Below are positions 5,913 to 6,908 of a stretch of 6,908 bases of DNA, in pieces (position 1 is the first letter of the stretch; each line of letters begins with the position of its first letter). The notes beneath the pieces are model-generated. The model searched no databases, had not been told where the DNA came from, and saw nothing but the letters and a program-made list of their open reading frames with translations. The DNA is from Bacteroidales bacterium (lineage in GTDB: Bacteria > Bacteroidota > Bacteroidia > Bacteroidales > DYOH01), in the NCBI GenBank assembly GCA_030632545.1, contig DAOVUO010000130.1, positions 1 through 6,908 on the forward strand, given 5' to 3'. The position numbers and the translations under genes were made by a program.

Positions 5913-6806
5913 ATGAAAAAATATACACAGTTAAAATTTAGTTTTTTATTCGCCATTTTTTCAATTTTTATGTTTGGCATTTCGTGTAATTCTGAGACAA
6001 AACAGAGCGATGTAAACGTACAGGGAATAGAAGAAGTAGACTCTCTAAATAGTAACAAATCAATTATGCAATATATGCATAACCAGAGTCTTGTTTATAC
6101 AAAATATAAATTGCCATTACCAGTTGATTTGTATCAGTATTTGAGAGAAAAAGAGCCTGCTTTTGATGCGAGCGTTCTTAATCCTAGAGAAACTTATGAT
6201 AGGTTTAAACGTAAGGTTGATATGGCTATTAATTTGGGCTTTTATTCTGCTGATTTGGCTTATTGCTCAATTTTAGAGAATAAAGAAGAGGCAGTTGAGT
6301 ATTTTAAAGTTACACAGATATTAGCTGCCAATTTAAAAATTGATATAGGATATAGTGAGACGATGGTAGAGCGTTTTCATGCTAATTTGTCGGAAGCAGA
6401 TTCATTATACTCAATTTCTAATGATATTTATTGGAAGACATGTAATTATTTAGAGGAGAATGAGGATGTGAATGTTCTTCCGTTTATAATTGTAGGTAGT
6501 TGGTTAGAAAGTGTTTATCTTACTATTAATGCTTTCCCTAGTTCTGGTGAAAATCCTGATATTGTTAAAATGGTTGAAATGCAAGCACCTGCAATCGACA
6601 ATTTAATTGAGTATCTTTATCGTACTATGCTTGACATGAAAGTTTTTGCAGTAAATTCTGATATTCAGAGAGTATCAAATATGCTTAAAGATATCAGAAA
6701 AAGTTATGATAAACTTGAAGAGGGTGGGATGACCTCTATTTTATTTGATGAAATAATTCAAAAATATCGATCATATAGAGAACAATATTTGTTTGAAGAA
6801 TATTAA
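5913..6806 (+). CDS. Predicted lipoprotein of a Bacteroidota family of unknown function
   Basis: This encodes 297 residues. The ATG at 5913 is chosen because it starts a lipoprotein signal peptide (MKKYTQ, then a hydrophobic stretch) ending in FGISC, with Cys25 as the lipidated residue, and because the upstream in-frame TTG lies within the promoter element. The lipobox is slightly atypical, with Gly at -3. An acidic/polar tether (about 26-50) leads to a body that looks wholly alpha-helical. Motifs I recall from unnamed Bacteroidota proteins are LPLPVDLYQYLRE (67-79), INLGFYSADLAY (106-117), VERFHANL (152-159) and GSWLESVYL (195-203). No catalytic motif is apparent. The protein should be anchored in the inner or outer membrane, facing the periplasm. 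The gene has its own promoter and terminator, so it is probably transcribed alone, although read-through from the receptor operon is possible. Function unknown. Confidence 0.88.
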   Translation: MKKYTQLKFSFLFAIFSIFMFGISCNSETKQSDVNVQGIEEVDSLNSNKSIMQYMHNQSLVYTKYKLPLPVDLYQYLREKEPAFDASVLNPRETYDRFKRKVDMAINLGFYSADLAYCSILENKEEAVEYFKVTQILAANLKIDIGYSETMVERFHANLSEADSLYSISNDIYWKTCNYLEENEDVNVLPFIIVGSWLESVYLTINAFPSSGENPDIVKMVEMQAPAIDNLIEYLYRTMLDMKVFAVNSDIQRVSNMLKDIRKSYDKLEEGGMTSILFDEIIQKYRSYREQYLFEEY

Positions 6807-6836
6807 AAAAAAAAGTGCCATTGGCACTTTTTTTTT
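6805..6836 (+). terminator. Strong intrinsic terminator
   Basis: A perfect stem overlaps the stop codon of the lipoprotein gene: A-run plus GTGCC (6815-6819), triloop ATT, then GGCAC (6823-6827) and nine T residues (6828-6836). The A-run pairs with the T-run, so the structure should work on both strands. It clearly ends the lipoprotein transcript. Confidence 0.92.
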
Positions 6837-6908
6837 GATATTTAGCTTATAGGTATCAATGTTTCCCCAATGTTCGGCGCAGGCAGTTAAATGTTTATAA
6901 GGCATTGA
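6837..6908. other. Non-coding tail with a small GC-richer patch
   Basis: No reading frame of any length is supported on either strand: plus-strand ATGs close within 4 to 14 codons, and two of the minus-strand frames stop by 6890. A segment at about 6865-6886 (CCCCAATGTTCGGCGCAGGC) is markedly richer in G and C than the rest of the window. ATGTT occurs three times, and TCAATG (6856-6861) is inverted as CATTGA at the very end (6903-6908). This may be the edge of a neighbouring element or RNA gene that the window cuts off. Confidence 0.3.

Noticed and set aside
5873..6058. Minus-strand open frame of 61 codons opposite the lipoprotein start
   Set aside because: It runs through the lipoprotein signal peptide and the leader and has no support as a protein.
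6845..6908. Integron attC site
   Set aside because: Only one core-like heptamer (GTTAAAT) is seen, with no matching RYYYAAC partner at the right distance and no foldable arm pair within the window.

Overview
The window is strongly AT-rich DNA that reads as a member of the Bacteroidota. Three things point there: protein families of unknown function that I recall mainly from that phylum, genes without a Shine-Dalgarno sequence and with A-rich leaders, and one perfect match to the Bacteroidota -7 promoter element (TAnnTTTG) ahead of the last gene. The genus cannot be fixed from the sequence; a marine or anaerobic Bacteroidales/Marinilabiliales-type organism is a guess.

Layout. (1) Positions 1-824, plus strand: the C-terminal two thirds of an enolase-family protein whose start lies outside the window. 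Its catalytic GDEGG loop is replaced by GLDGA. It is separated by an imperfect bidirectional hairpin from (2) two minus-strand genes for small exported proteins of unknown function (875-1726 and 1851-2510), with a 124-base leader between them that carries inverted and direct repeats. (3) After a divergent intergenic region comes a probable two-gene operon on the plus strand, 2613-5685. Its first gene is a six-helix membrane hybrid histidine kinase whose ATP-binding domain looks destroyed, while the phospho-accepting His and a canonical receiver domain are kept. Its second gene, 19 bases later, is a six-helix membrane protein with a cytoplasmic chemoreceptor (MCP) signalling hairpin and neither a periplasmic sensor nor an obvious HAMP domain. 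(4) A 227-base spacer precedes a lipoprotein gene (5913-6806) with its own promoter and a textbook terminator. (5) The last 70 bases hold a small GC-richer patch without a recognisable gene.

How the genes may work together. The kinase-like protein and the receptor-like protein share what looks like the same six-helix membrane module and are probably co-transcribed. A kinase that cannot bind ATP but keeps a phospho-accepting His and a receiver Asp, made together with an MCP that cannot signal without a CheA-type kinase, suggests a composite signalling unit. The MCP array or another kinase would supply phosphate, and the pseudokinase would act as relay, sink or phosphatase. This is inference; no CheA, CheW, CheR or CheB gene is in the window. 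The enolase paralogue, the two exported proteins and the lipoprotein appear to be separate transcription units with no evident link to that pair.
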